A DNA stretch of 64,000 nucleotides from Poecilobothrus nobilitatus (GCA_947095535.1 OX352772.1:215192222-215256221); one strand, 5' to 3'; positions 43,802 through 55,552 are shown, counted from the stretch's first letter. Numbers and translations are program-made. The notes: generated by a model from the letters alone, not told the origin.

Positions 43802-44275
43802 GATAAACCATTATGCTACGCGAATAGAACCTTAAATGAGAGTGAACTTAAATACTCAACGATAGAAAAATAACTTTTGGCGATTGTTTGGCCAACCAAA
43901 TACTTCCGTCCATATTTATTTGGAAGACGTTTTAAAATAATTACTGACCATAAAACCTTGACATGATTAAAGTTAAGTTAACCCATGAACTTAAAAGAAC
44001 CTAATTCAAAATTAACACGTTGGAGACTAAAACTAGGAGAATTTGACTACGAAATAATACATAAAAGTGGAAAATATAATACAAATGCAGACAGACTGAG
44101 TAGAGTAAAAATCAAAGACGTAAACCATGTAGGCGAAAATGTCGAGAATACTAACGATAAGACAATTCCCATTTCAGAGAGATCCCTTAACGAATTCAAT
44201 ATAAAAATTGTATTAGAAATATCAGATGATAGACCTGCCGCTTGTGTAGAGACATTATTCAAAAACAAATAAAGA
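43802..44275 (+). pseudogene. gypsy element A, RNase H end and connection
   Basis: Resumes after LINE L5: KPLCYANRTLNESELKYSTI, then an acidic Glu stop, LLAIVWPTKYF, ITDHKTLT. A clean frame from 43985 reads PNSKLTRWRLKLGEFDYEII and HKSGKYNTNADRLSRVKI, the canonical end of gypsy RNase H. The stops at EK*LLAIV and TLT*LK show decay. Confidence 0.75.
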
Positions 44276-44805
44276 AGAAAAATTAAAATACACAAAATTT
44301 TTGCACCAGAAATAATAGATATCTTTAAAAAATTCGTCACTTCAAATAAAGTTACAGCTATCTATCCTAATGAGGAAATTTTCAAGATTTGCGAAACAGT
44401 TTACAACAAATACCTATCTCAAAACAAAAATTTTAAAATAGTGAGATGCAAAGATATCCTCATAGACGTTACTGACGTTAATGAACAAGAAAATATTATA
44501 AAAAATTACCACATTAAAAATAATCATCGCGGAATATCACAAACTCTCCTACACTTAAAGCTACATTATTATTTTCCAAATATGAAAGTAGAAATTATAA
44601 AAACATAAATAATGATGAGTCTTGTCAAACCTTAAATTACGATAGAAACCCTCCAAAATTAAAATATGAAAACACAGAAATTCTTTTAAAGCATTTAGAC
44701 ATCTTGCACATGAATATACGATATACTATAAATCATAATCAAGTTTTAATGATTATCAATAAATTCTCCAAATTTGCTGCCGCATACAGCCTCAATTCTA
44801 GAAAT
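44276..44805 (+). pseudogene. gypsy element A, integrase start
   Basis: Reads NYHIKNNHRGISQTLLHLKL and YYFPNMKVEII (zinc-binding N-terminus, 44505-44595), then DILHMNIRYT and VLMIINKFSKFAAAYSLNSR, the start of the catalytic core. The first catalytic Asp is replaced (HMN where HMD is expected). It is cut at 44805 by the LTR of errantivirus B. The rest of integrase and the 3' LTR were not recognised in the window. Confidence 0.75.
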
Positions 44806-45373
44806 TGTTATGAACCGATTTGAGTTTGATGATACTCTTCCTAATGGTAAATAATAATAATGGTAATAATGATGATAATGGTAAATTATAATAATAAGTG
44901 ATTAAAACAAATCATATTTCACTAACATACTAATTCATATGTTGTTGAAATATGATTCTATTTAACACAGTTAAATATGACATACTAAAAGAAATATTAT
45001 GATTCAGTAATATTATGCATATAGTGAAGTTATAAATAAATAAATTTACAATGTAAAATTGAAATTAAACTTGAGTTTAATCATTTTTCCCAATAAAAAT
45101 GCATTTGTACATTCTTTAGTATATAAGAAAGTACAAATGATATAATTTAACATGTGCAACATTGACCAAAATTAAAATTATATCTTTTGACCCAAGCGTA
45201 CCACTTAAAACTGGAACGCTTGATATTCTTTTATTTTCTTTTCCTGATCTCAAAGATATATAATGACGTTCAAAGAATAGACGAGTCAGGCATAGTTTAA
45301 CAAATAATATATATGTATATATTTTAAATAAAGAATAAAACTATTTTTTATAAAAAAAGAGAGTTTTTATTTT
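44806..45373 (+). mobile_element. 5' LTR of errantivirus B
   Basis: Begins TGTTATGAACCGATTTGAG and matches the 3' LTR from 59094 over about 420 bp. It contains an AATAAA near 45340 and runs to the primer site. Relative to the 3' LTR it carries an extra AATAATGGTAATAATGATGATAATGG-type expansion near 44845-44885. Right end inferred from the primer-site position. Confidence 0.85.
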
Positions 45374-45391
45374 TGGTGGCAGCGGTGGGAT
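45374..45391 (+). other. probable primer-binding site of errantivirus B
   Basis: TGGTGGCAGCGGTGGGAT lies directly after the LTR. Its position is right for a primer site. It only partly resembles the serine-tRNA site seen in errantivirus C, so the primer tRNA is not certain. Confidence 0.55.
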
Positions 45392-45735
45392 ACAAAGGGA
45401 TAAAGCATCTGCCTGTTGTATCTAAAAACAAAAAATTTTTTTTTAATAATCATGAATATAAATTAATGATCAATACATCAGCTTTTAACAACATAGAACG
45501 TTAAAGGTACACAGTTAACAAGTAAGTGAGACAAAAATATATATATATATATAAATAATAAAAAAAAATTAAAATTTTAAGTTATAAATTTTAATTTATT
45601 TAATTGAATCAAGTTCACTTGTAAAAACAAAAAGTTTCTTTATTATAAATAAAATAGATGTTATTAGTAACTTATTGTAAATTCCTTTTTTTTTCACTTC
45701 TAAATAAATTTGAATTTAAATAACAAAAATTTTTA
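45392..45735 (+). other. leader of errantivirus B before the mariner insertion
   Basis: AT-rich non-coding leader sequence with an AT dinucleotide run near 45538-45555. No coding frame. Confidence 0.4.
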
Positions 45736-45850
45736 TACAGGGTATTCCAATTTGAGTGATATAATTTCTAAGTAACTTTTCGGCCATTTGTAGTATGTCA
45801 TGATCTGTCTTGTTTTTTTCATTGTATTCAGTAATGTTTACAATTTCATC

Positions 45851-47770
45851 ATGGAGAGATATACGCAAGAACAACGTTTACAAATTGATCAATTTTATTA
45901 TCAAAAATCGATTTTGAGATCGATTTCCTATTGCAACTTTTCGTGCGCTTTTGCCATTTTATGAATTTTAGATTCGATTTTCGCGAACATTAAAAAAACA
46001 CAATATTTTGCTTTAACACTTTTTAATTTTACTTTTTTTTCTTTATACAAAAAAAAATAACTTATACTCTATAATTTAATCAAGAACTAATTTCGCAATT
46101 TAAATATTCTTTAATTTAATTTATTTAATTATACATTCTTAATTTAATCAATTTTGAATGTTTATACGGAGCTTCGGTGTGTTTGAAATCCAGAACAGAA
46201 CTTAATTTTATTCGTTTATTTCCTGATATTTATATTATAATTTTTGCTTATTGAAACAATATTTTGTGGGAACAATAAAAGTAGGATTAGTAGGAATTTT
46301 GTCTGTGTGAAAAATAATTGTTTTTATAATAATGTTCCAGATGCTGAATTTGCAGGAACTTGTATATAGATTTATTGAAAGTAAATCTATGGGATAATTT
46401 AGTTTTTTATGTCATATAAAATTAATTGGAAAGATATTATTTTGTGGGAACATTAAAAGTTCGATTAGTAGGAATTTTGCATATGGGAAAATAATTATGT
46501 TTTTATGATAATATTGCAAATGCTGAATTTGCAGGAATGTGTAGATTTACTGAAGGTAAATCTATAGGATAAAAATTATTTACTTTTTTTTAAGAATATA
46601 GGTGTCGTATTAACATAATGAGAATTTTGTCTATGGGAAAGTAATAATATGTATTTCTATAATTTGCAAATGCTGAATTGACAAGAATGTTTTAGATTTA
46701 TTGAAAATAAATCTATGGGAAAATAATTATATTTAAAATAAAGCTTTCTTATTGTTAGTGGTGTCATTACCGTTTATAACATTTATGCTCGTAATAATCG
46801 TCCAACTGTGCTCGATATTCGTCGAATTGTTGAAAATTTCGAGCGCACATTTTCTTTACATAATGTTCAAGTGCCGATAAGACAAAGAACCGCTCGAAAT
46901 GAAAATATTGCTGCCGTTCAGGAAAGTGTTGCTGCACACCGCAATTTGTATACTCAAGACGTCGTTCTCAAGAATTGGGACTGTCTCAAACCATAACCTG
47001 GCGGATTTTGATAAAGGATTTAGGCTTGCATCCGTATAAAATTGTTATCACTCAAGAAGTGAAGCCATCGGACCACCGCAAACGTCGTCAATTTGCTGAT
47101 TTTGTCTTGGAAAAACTTGAAAACGATAACAATTTTTTTAAGAAAATCATCTTCTCCCATGAGCCTCACTTTCATCTGAGTGGTGCGGTAAATAAACAAA
47201 ACTGTCGATTCTGGTGCGAAGAAAATCCACAAATTATTCATGAACAACCATTACATTAACCTAAATTGACTGTTTGGTGTGGTTTTTGGTCTGGTGGAAT
47301 CATCGGTCCGTACTTCTTTCGAAATGAAGCTGGTAACACCGTTACTCTCAATGGAGAGCGGTATAGACCAATGATAACCAACTTTTTATGGCCGAAATTG
47401 GAAGAAGTTGTTCTTGACAACATCTGGTTCCAACAAGACGGGGCTACGTGCCACACAGCACGTGCAACAACCGAATTATTGCGAGAAAAGTTTGGAGATT
47501 CGATTATTTCAAGAAATTGTGACATTGAATGACCTCCAAGAAGTTGTGATTTAACACCATTAGACTATTTCCTGTGGGGTTATTTGAAGACATTGGGCTT
47601 TAGCAATAAACCAGACTCTCTTGAAGATTTAAAAGTCAATATTTAACGTGCTATTCATGACATTGTACTTGATTTGGTGGAAAAAGTGCTCGAAAATTGG
47701 GTTCATCGAATTCGTTCCTGCAAAAGAAGTCGTGGAGGCCATTTGAATGACATTTTATTCAGAACTTAAT
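45851..47770 (+). pseudogene. mariner-type transposase, interrupted and mutated
   Basis: Starts MERYTQEQRLQIDQFYYQKS at 45851, then stops at about 45910. Coding resumes near 46755: VYNIYARNNRPTVLDIRRIV and VPIRQRTARNENIAAVQESV (DNA-binding part), then FSHEPHFHLSGAVNKQNCRF (about 47155), WFQQDGATCHTA (about 47425) and SCDLTPLDYFLWGYLK (about 47545). The first catalytic Asp position reads His (SHE). From the second Asp there are 36 residues to the Asp of CDL and 41 to that of LDY, so D41D (rosa/Visitor-like) spacing is plausible. Several stops are present. Confidence 0.8.
45910..46752. repeat. insertion inside the mariner transposase with ~185-bp tandem units
   Basis: After 350 bp of AT-rich sequence come three diverged tandem units (starting near 46253, 46435 and 46600). 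They share GTGGGAACANTAAAAGT, GGAATTTTG and TGCTGAATTTGCAGGAA, with TAAATCTATGGGA at the end. They separate two parts of one transposase gene, so they were inserted or expanded there. Origin unknown. Confidence 0.65.
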
Positions 47771-47875
47771 TGTATCGATTGTACTTCAAATTAATTAAAA
47801 AACATTTGAATTTCCTTAACAATGAGTGTGTTTTTCTTTGAAAAGAAATCATACCACTCAAATTGGAAAACCCTA

Positions 47876-48240
47876 TATATACTCTGACTCATTCTCTGGG
47901 CAAATAACCAGAGAAGTACTTTCCTATATTATACGATTCACATATTTCTTGTATAAATATTCAACAATATATTTTTTAGTAGATAATTTGAGATAATGAT
48001 TTTCTTTCTTTGTCGTTTTCACTTGGTACTGCGCAAGACACCTTTTTCCGCTTAATGTTTCATCTGAGTCTGGAGAAACGATACCAAATGAAAAGAACAT
48101 AAATTGTAAAAGAACAAAAAAAAAGAAGAAAAGTTTTTTCTCTCATTTCATTCAACTTGCTAAAAAAAAATATATGAACATAAACTTAAGTCTATGATGC
48201 AGACAAATACCCAAAATCTTAACTGACCAAAAAAAAATAA
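47876..48240 (+). other. leader of errantivirus B after the mariner
   Basis: Non-coding, with a short ATG frame at 48195 that stops after nine codons. Joined to the leader before the mariner. Confidence 0.4.
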
Positions 48241-48976
48241 ACAAAGAACCAAGTCCAAAATAGAAGAAAAAGATCCAATTACCCCTGAGAATACCTCTGA
48301 AAGTAAATTAGGTCAAGCAATGAAAATGATTCCGGAATTTGATGGAAAACCGGTGGATCTTCACAGATTTTTTCAAATGGCTGACATGCGTATAAACGTA
48401 CTAGTTCCGAAAATGACAAATGAGAATTTTAAAATATAATAAAGTTAAAACTAATAGGACGTGCATACAACGTTACAAACGGGGCAAAATGAAAATACCT
48501 TTTTAAATAATTTCGTAAATGGACTTAGAGAACCATTACGTGTAATTCTCCGGTCAACAAGACCACAAAACCTCTACAATGCTATAGACATAGCTATTGA
48601 AGAGGAAAACCTAAACAAAATAAACTATAGAAATAACCCACAGTCTGGTCAAAAGACCTATTGCAGTAACTGCAAGTCTACAACGTACCATACAAAGGAT
48701 TGTGGGCGAAACAACCATGTTCCATTTAATCACCCAAATAATAAATCTTTCAGTACCCACTACAATAATAATAATAAATATAGTACCAATTATCACCAAA
48801 AACCACATATATCCGTGGTAAAAGAAATTATTTGTAATTATTGTAAAAAACGTGAGCATAAGGTAGAAGAATGCCGACGTTTAGCATACAACAAAACAAA
48901 AAAAGAAACGATTATACATTCTAATGATTCGGGAAACTTCCCACAGCCTGGATCATCCAGAGAGAGAGCGAATTAA
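48241..48976 (+). pseudogene. errantivirus B gag
   Basis: The first part (about 48250-48440) reads SKLGQAMKMIPEFDGKPVDL, then HRFFQMADMRINVL, the start of the gypsy-group capsid region. A frameshift and probable deletion near 48440-48480 lead to a 171-codon frame: NTFLNNFVNGLREPL, RPQNLYNAIDIAIEEENLNK, then two Cys-His boxes, CSNCKSTTYHTKDC (unusual spacing) and CNYCKKREHKVEEC (CX2CX4HX4C). Gag would package the element RNA. It cannot be made whole here. Confidence 0.8.
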
Positions 48977-49261
48977 AATAAATAAAAATATTATGTTTCT
49001 CAAACGAAATCTCTACAAAAAGTCAAAAGAAAATTTAAGTCTAAATATAAATCAAAATTTATATAAAAATCAAAGTCTGCATCCAAAAGAAAATCTAACT
49101 CAAAATAAAAAACAAAAACTAAATCCACAAGAAAACAAACATCCGGAAGAAAATTCAAAACAAAACCCTAATAAAAAATTAAATAAACAAAATAAGGATT
49201 TTCATCCATTAGTATTCTTTAACAATCATGATAACAAGACATATTTTCTAGTATTTTAACT

Positions 49262-49633
49262 CTAACCTTAGAACGAACTGAAAATATTGAAAGCAAACTT
49301 CTGATAGATTCAGGGGCTAACGTATCTTTAATAAAAGTTCATGCATTACATGATAATACATATACTGAACTAGATACTATTGAAATCACAGGTATTTCGG
49401 AAATACCTATTAAAACTTTAGGCACAACAACTTTACAACTAAAGGTTGATAACCAATGCTATCCCATTAATTTCCATATAGTACCTTCAAATTTTCCTAT
49501 TTCACAAGATGCAATAATTGGAGAAGATTTTTTAAAAGAAACAAATACCGTAATAGAATACGGAAATAATAAAGCTGTTTTCAAATTAAATAATAAAAAC
49601 TATACATTTCATTTTGATATAATTGATAACAAA
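49262..49633 (+). pseudogene. errantivirus B aspartic protease (pol start)
   Basis: Open frame without an ATG, reading LLIDSGANVSLIKVHALHDN at 49300-49360 (catalytic Asp-Ser-Gly-Ala) and AIIGEDFLKETNTVIEYG (closing strand, about 49510-49565). It then enters repeat R1 at 49634, and stops. As in related elements it would be made as part of a Gag-Pol fusion, so no ATG is expected. The active-site triad is intact. A frame at 48924-49259 upstream is Lys/Asn-rich and lies between gag and protease. Confidence 0.8.
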
Positions 49634-51225
49634 ACGAGGAAGAATACAGTTGCCTTTGTCAACTCTTAGATACCCGTACGAACCGTTAGTATGTTCACAG
49701 CCTGTCACTCTGCTTACAATATTATTTTTTTAATATTTTAGCATTTTAAAATAATTTGGGTGAATTTTATAATTTCTAGAACTATGGGTTGTATATATAT
49801 TCAAACTATATGTTTACACATTCTTCAAAAGCAGATTTTAACCTTCCACATAACGATTATCAATTCAAAACTTTTTCAAATATTCTATAGTATCATTTAA
49901 TACTAAGCGGTAAATGTATATTAAATTTACTTAGTACAAAATAGTAAATATAATTTTAAATATTATATTATATTATATTTAAATATTCCATTGACAGAAT
50001 AATTTCTTATAAGTAGAATAAAATATGTATACAGTTTTGACATATATGTAGGTAAATACGGCGCTATATAATATACATCTATACTCTTATCATTCATTCA
50101 CTAGTGACATATACGATATGTAAATAAACATGATATTATATAAGTATGTATATATATCAATATCATATAAATAAAAATTCTTCAAGCAACCGTTATGTTG
50201 TTTATTTATTTACATTTTTTTGTACTACGCATTATATCCTCAACAATTTCAAATTATCGAGTAAAACAAAATGCAAAAAATTTGTTAAAGAAATTTGTTA
50301 GAAAATTTGAAAAAATCAAGTAACACTTTCGTCAATTATAAAGTATATTATTAAAAAAAGTTGTTAACAGAAATAAGAGTATAATGCTGAAGCTTTAATT
50401 TTTGTGTATTACTTCAAAAAAATGTTAACAGGTGTTAGAGTTACAGGTGTTTAAAAATAGGAAATTTTCAGTTTTTGACCCCTTACAGCTCCTAAACGGG
50501 GGGTGATACAAAAAAAATTTCTGAATATACTTATTTTCATACTTATTTTCAAGATCTAACTTCTGTCAAAATTTCAAGTTTCCAACTTAAACCGTTTAGA
50601 AGATAGAAGGGTTAAAGGATTTTGCAAAATTTTAGTTTTCCATAACGGTAAATTTAGACACCGTATGCCACAACTATATATTTATTGTATATACACTTTT
50701 AAAGCTAATAAAAGTAGTAATCGTTTGGCGTTTTCAAAATGAAGATATACCTTATACAACTTGTGCTATAACAATTTAAATATAGAGCTTTTTTGAACCT
50801 TTGGGGAGCTGTAGCTCTGTAACGGGTGGGGCTACAAAAAAAAGTTATTAAATATAAAATTAATATTTTTGTGAGATCTATCAGCGGTTAAAAGTTCATA
50901 GCTTTATTTCAAAACAAATGTGGGGATCTAAAAGTTAGGTGTTCGAGAGGTACCCGAAGTTGTGGTCGGATCTCAACCAATAAAAATAGGGAATCTACAA
51001 ATTGCTGTAAGAATACTTTGTGTTAATTTCAATATTGTAGCTTTCTTAGTTTTTGAGTTATCTTGCTGACGGACAGACAGACGGACGGACGGACAAAGCT
51101 CAATCGACTTAGAATTTTTTTCTGATCCGATCCATACCTTTGAAGGTATATCTAGCTAGCTTATTTCGAGGTGTTAGAAACGGAGGAGCAATTTTAATAT
51201 ACCCGATCCTTATCGTATCGGTATA
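49634..51225 (-). repeat. repeat R1, inverted copy within errantivirus B
   Basis: Reverse complement of the R1 at 26568-28095 over its full length. It starts ACGAGGAAGAATACAGTTG and ends at CCCGATCCTTATCGTATCGG. The GGACAGACAGACGGACGGAC array (about 51075-51095) is the reverse of the GTCC run. It lies in one copy of a ~147-bp tandem duplication of protease-end sequence. Confidence 0.8.
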
Positions 51226-51410
51226 ATGATTATACCACCTAGAACAGAGAAACTAATCAAATAGAAGATTTTTCAAAGAAACAAATACCATAATAGATTA
51301 CCGAAATAATAAAGCTATTTTTAAATTAAATAATAAAAACTATACATTTCATTTTGATATAATTAGAAACAAAATGATTATACCACCAGAACAGAGAAAC
51401 TAATCAAATA
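51226..51410 (+). repeat. partial tandem duplication of pol sequence beside R1
   Basis: 51264-51410 repeats 49523-49633 plus 51226-51263. The shared sequence runs from GAAGATTTTT through GATATAATT to CAGAGAAACTAATCAAATA. So a ~147-bp segment was duplicated in tandem and R1 entered the first copy. Confidence 0.75.
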
Positions 51411-52555
51411 CGGGCCTGTAAACTTAAAAGAAGAGTCCGTAGTTCATTTAGATCTTGAAGAAATGAAGGAACAAGGAATTTTTATCTCCAAACCATTGCA
51501 AAACCCACGGAAGGTGTTATCCATATTAGCATTTTAAATACCCATACCCACTCTGTTGAGATTGGAGAGCACATCCCAATTAAACTGAAACCACTTGCAA
51601 TATTTAATGTATATAATTTAAAAGAAAATAATTTGAGTAGTATCATTGAAAACGGGTTGAAAATATTCGAAAGTCAACTCAAGTTGAACCATTTAAATTT
51701 CGAAGAAAAGTGTTCTATAATTAATCTATGTAGAGAATACAATCAGCTGTTCTATTTGGACGGTGATTTTTTATCCGTAACTCCGGTAATTAACCATGAA
51801 ATAAAAACTGATCTAAATAAAATACCCATTAATACTAAACCCTAACGTTTAGCTGAAATTCACAAAGAGGAAATTACGAGACAAGTAGACGCTATGATTT
51901 CCAATGAAATACTGCGACCAAGTTCTAGTTATTAGTTGTACCTAAACACCCGGTCCAAATGGACAAAAGAAATGGCGGGTAGTGGTAGATTTTCGAAAAT
52001 TAAATCAAATCACCATACCAGTGAAGTGAAGGAATCCGAAAAGTCTAAAACAGCTTTTAGTACTGCCCAAGGCCATTACGAATTTAATCGTATGCCATTC
52101 GGCCTACGAAATGCAACTCCTACTTTTCAGAGATTGATGAATAAAGTTAATGAGTTAAAAAATTTGGAAGACCATAATAAAAAATTAATATACGTATTAA
52201 ACGCAAAAATTGCAACCCAAAAAGTGTAAATTTCTACATAAAGAGGTTATGTATTTAGCGCATGTAATTTCAGATGAAGGAGTTAAGCCTGATCCAGAAA
52301 AAATACAAGCTATAGAAAATATATTACCTCCAAATACACCTAAAATAGTCAAATCTTTCCTAGTATTGGCTGGATATTATAGGAAATTTATTGAAAGCTT
52401 TTCAAAACTAGCTCAACCATTAAACAAACTTTTGAGGAAAGATGTGCCATTTGTTTGGGACGCTTTCGTTGAGGACTCTTTTCAAAAAGTAAAGGAAGCT
52501 ATTGTGAAACCACTCATTTTACAGTACGCAAATTTTCAGAACTCTTTTTATAATA
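51411..52555 (+). pseudogene. errantivirus B reverse transcriptase with catalytic motifs lost
   Basis: Coding pieces: SIIENGLKIFESQLKLNHLN and INHEIKTDLNKIPINTKP (51633-51845), then [16 protein letters not shown] (about 51968-52020) which jumps to [20 protein letters not shown] and [20 protein letters not shown] (52025-52145). It then jumps to [12 protein letters not shown] and [20 protein letters not shown] (52210-52270). The segments that should hold the palm Asp motif (between ITIP and VKES) and the Tyr-x-Asp-Asp box (between LMNK and LEDH) are both missing. The connection domain follows (AGYYRKFIESFSKLAQPL). Confidence 0.8.
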
Positions 52556-52950
52556 ACTGATGCTAGTAATAATGCAATAGGAGCAGTTCTTCCACAAAAT
52601 TGCAATTTTAAAAAATTACACTTACCGATAGCATATGCTAGTCGAGTTCTAAATAAAGCAGAAAAGAACTACCCTACTATAGAAAAGGAAACTCTGGCAA
52701 TAGTGTGAGCTATGACTCATTTCCGTCGTATATTTATGGGCGAGAATTATAACAGATCATAACCTTTTCGTTTGGGTTTTCAACCTGAAAGATCAAACTT
52801 CTAGAATTCTTCGCTGGCGAATAAAACTAGAAGAATATACCTTTACGTAAAACACAAAGCAGGATATCTGAACACAAATGCAGACGCTCTCTTCCGACTT
52901 GAAACTATTGGTGTAAAATTCGTAACAAGAAGTAAAACAAATTTAAACTA
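52556..52950 (+). pseudogene. errantivirus B RNase H
   Basis: [15 protein letters not shown] (catalytic Asp, 52555-52600) is followed by [20 protein letters not shown] and EKETLAIV, a stop, then a frameshifted ITDHNLFVW region and LRWRIKLEEY. The end reads VKHKAGYLNTNADALFRLE (52850-52905). RNase H would degrade the RNA strand during reverse transcription. At least one stop and two frameshifts were seen. Confidence 0.75.
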
Positions 52951-53590
52951 TGTTACCCCGTCCGATATTGTAGAAAATCAAAGTTCATTTATCACCGAAG
53001 AAAATTTTAATTCAAAGAATCAATCACAAAACCTAATAAACAAAAATCTAATTGAACTTACAACACCAGAAAAAATTAAGAAAATCTTTTATGAATACCA
53101 TGATGTACCTTTGGGGGAAATCAAGGTATAGCTAGGACAATTCACAAACTTAAAAACAAATATAAATTGAAAAGAATGTTCAAAGATATAAAAGATTATG
53201 TTGCCTCTTGTGACACCTGTCAAAAGTATAAAACATATTCAAAAATTAAAATGCCGATGATAATTACAAGAACTTCTAAAAAACCTTTTGAAAGAGTGGC
53301 AATGGATATAGTGGGACCCTAACAAAACTCGTATAATGGAAATTCTTATATTCTAACTTTTCAAGACGATTTAACCCGTTTTATTCAAGCTATACCTATT
53401 CCAAATGCAGAAGCATCCACAATAGGCGATGTTCATGCGTATTTGGAATACCAATGCGTATTTGGAATACCAATACGTATTTGGAATACCAAAAATATTG
53501 CTTATCGACCAAGGTTCAAACTTTTTCAGCGATTTATTTAAAAATACTTGTAAATTATTGAAAATAAAGAAAATCGAAACAAGTATTTAA
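52951..53590 (+). pseudogene. errantivirus B integrase, first copy (broken)
   Basis: Reads GIARTIHKLKNKYKLKRMFK and YVASCDTCQKYKTYSKIKMP (zinc-binding N-terminus, 53130-53255), then ERVAMDIVGP (first catalytic Asp) and NSYILTFQDDLTRFIQAIPI. A 19-bp unit (ATGCGTATTTGGAATACCA) occurs three times at 53434-53490, one more than in the second copy. That extra unit throws the frame before the second Asp region. At 53590 it runs into repeat R2. 52864-53590 is duplicated at 55553-56259. Confidence 0.8.
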
Positions 53591-54523
53591 AAAACACCAT
53601 TCGGCCAAATATAAAGGTTATATATTTGTTGTTTTTGGAGATAATCTTATTTGCTCTGGGGCTCGTTCGGAAGCTCCAAAATCCAAACCCATGGACCACA
53701 TCCTCTTAAATTTTAGAGACATAAATCAAACTGGAAGGAATATCATTATAAAAAATTTAAAGGTTCTCTCTTTGTTAGTTTTGGAGATAATCTCGTTTGC
53801 TCTGGGGCTCGTTCGGAAGCTTCCAAAATCCGAAACCATGGACCAAATCCTCTCACATTTCAGAGACTTAAATAAAACATGAAAGAACACCACTGTGCCA
53901 AATTTAAAGGTTATATCTTTGTTGGTTTTGGAGATAATCTCATTTGCTCTGGTGCTCGTTCGGAAGCTTCCAAATCCAAACCCATGGACCAAATCCTCTT
54001 AAATTTCAGAGACATAAATCGAACGGAAAGGAACATCATTGTACAAAATTTAAAGGTTATATATTTGTTGGGTTTGGAGATAATCTCATTTGCTCTGGTG
54101 CTCGTTCGGAAGCTTCTAAATCCAAACCCATGGACCAAATCCTCTTACATTTCAGAGAAATAAATCGAACGGGAAGGAACATCATTGTACAAAATTGGAA
54201 GGTTATATCTTAATTGGTTTTGGAGATAATCTCGTTTGCTCCGGAATCATTCGAAAGCCTCCAGAATCCGAACCCATGGACGGATTTTGTCCAAATTCGA
54301 GCTTAGCCTTTCTTTCGTAATTAGTAACCTACTACATAAATTTCATCAAGATAGCTTCATTAGTTTTTGAGTTATCGTGTAAACGGACGAACATCGTTAA
54401 ATCGACTCAGGAGGTGATCCTGATTCAGAATATATATACATGTCTATATCTAACTCGTTTCCTTTTGGTGGTTACAAACACCATACCAAAGTTAATATAC
54501 CCTGTACTTTAGGTGTAGGGTAT
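53591..54523 (-). repeat. repeat R2, inverted copy in errantivirus B integrase
   Basis: Reverse orientation relative to 32703-34237. Four to five tandem units carry GCTCGTTCGGAAGCTTCC-like lines starting at 53661, 53807, 53954 and 54100, a spacing of 146-147 bp. It ends with the GGTGGTTACAAACACCATACC line and ACCCTGTACTTTAGGTGTAGGG. The right edge abuts an AAT array. Only the units nearest the hairpin end are present. Confidence 0.85.
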
Positions 54524-54566
54524 ATAATAATAATAATAGTAATAATATAATAATAGTAATAATAAC

Positions 54567-54598
<32 letters not shown>

Positions 54599-54834
54599 TA
54601 ATAATAATAATAGTATAATAATAATAATAGTAATAATAATAATAATAGTAATAATATAATAATAGTAATAATAATAATAGTAATAATATAGTAATGGTAA
54701 TAATAATAATAATAATAGTAATAATAATAATAATAGTAATAATAACAATAATAATAGTAATAGTAATAGTAATAATAACAATAATAATAATAGTAATAGT
54801 AATAATAACAATAATTATAATAATAATAATAATG
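54524..54834. repeat. AAT microsatellite array 1
   Basis: About 310 bp of AAT repeats with periodic AAC and AGT variants, from the R2 hairpin end to GGTAGCTGTTACAGCG. Translations give long Tyr, Ile or Leu runs with no biological meaning. Confidence 0.95.
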
Positions 54835-55552
54835 GTAGCTGTTACAGCGCAGGATTTTCGAGCGATAGGCAAAAACTAGTACAATAACAATACATAATGT
54901 TTTCAATATTACAATATTTAAAAAAATGCACCAATATTTGTTTAGACTCATAATAAAAAAAAATTTAAAAATATTACACATACATAGTAAATGTACAGAT
55001 TGGTTTTGTGTAAGAATTAGAAACGTACAGGCCATTCTAGTTTATTGTTTTTGTTACTATTTCTTAAAAAAATTTTCCTTTCACTATTTGTGGTAAAATT
55101 TTAATGAGTTAAATATGTATTAATATTACTGCCATCCAAGCCTATAAAACCATATACTAAATCCCTAATTCCTGTCAGTTCCGCAACATTATCATCTAAT
55201 ATTCATGTGACTGATTCGATGAAATACTGTTAGGTACCTGGTTCAGCTTTATAAGTTGGAGTATATTGAATTTCCTATGCAATTTTTAACCTCCAATTTT
55301 GTCGTTGATTATTCCCATTGCTAGTTTAGTTAGAGCTACTAAGAACGGTTCAATATAATTAGCGTTTGATTCTTTCATAATGTGACGTATAGTTGATTAA
55401 ATAATTTGCTTCTATTTATTTGACGATCAATTTTATATATAAATGTATACATTTTTTAAAAGCGTTCGTTTCTACATAAACCATAACATAAAATTTAGTA
55501 GTTTGACTTACTTTGTTGCTGACCAAAAACTGTTTTTATAAGCCTGTTTTTT
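54835..55552 (-). repeat. segment D, copy 1 (possible gag-bearing retroelement piece)
   Basis: About 710 bp highly similar to 60310-61030. It begins GTAGCTGTTACAGCGCAGGA next to the AAT array. On the minus strand, broken frames read PTYKAEPG, NVAELTGIRDLVYGFIGLDG and SNANRIEPFLVALTKLA (the last two clearer in copy 2), which faintly resembles a gypsy-type Gag. The right edge joins duplicated errantivirus B sequence at 55553. Gag identity is tentative. Confidence 0.7.

Larger units (their letters stand above)
45738..47875 (+). mobile_element. Tc1/mariner-superfamily element (DD41D-like spacing)
   Basis: Terminal inverted repeats: the left end starts CAGGGTATTCCAATTTGAGT and the right end is its near complement, TCAAATTGGAAAACCCTA, with about four mismatches over 34 bp. 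TA flanks both ends (45736-45737, 47876-47877). The length (2.1 kb) exceeds a plain element because roughly 0.84 kb of repeats sit inside the transposase gene. It lies in the leader of errantivirus B and therefore arrived after it. Confidence 0.85.

Noticed and set aside
47256..47525. Minus-strand frames opposite the mariner transposase (also 47020-47247)
   Set aside because: The plus strand has clear transposase motifs, so these are shadows.
54472..55035. Long minus-strand frames rich in Tyr, Ile or Leu (also 54492-54872, 59490-60427)
   Set aside because: They are translations of AAT arrays in different frames, with no start context or motif.
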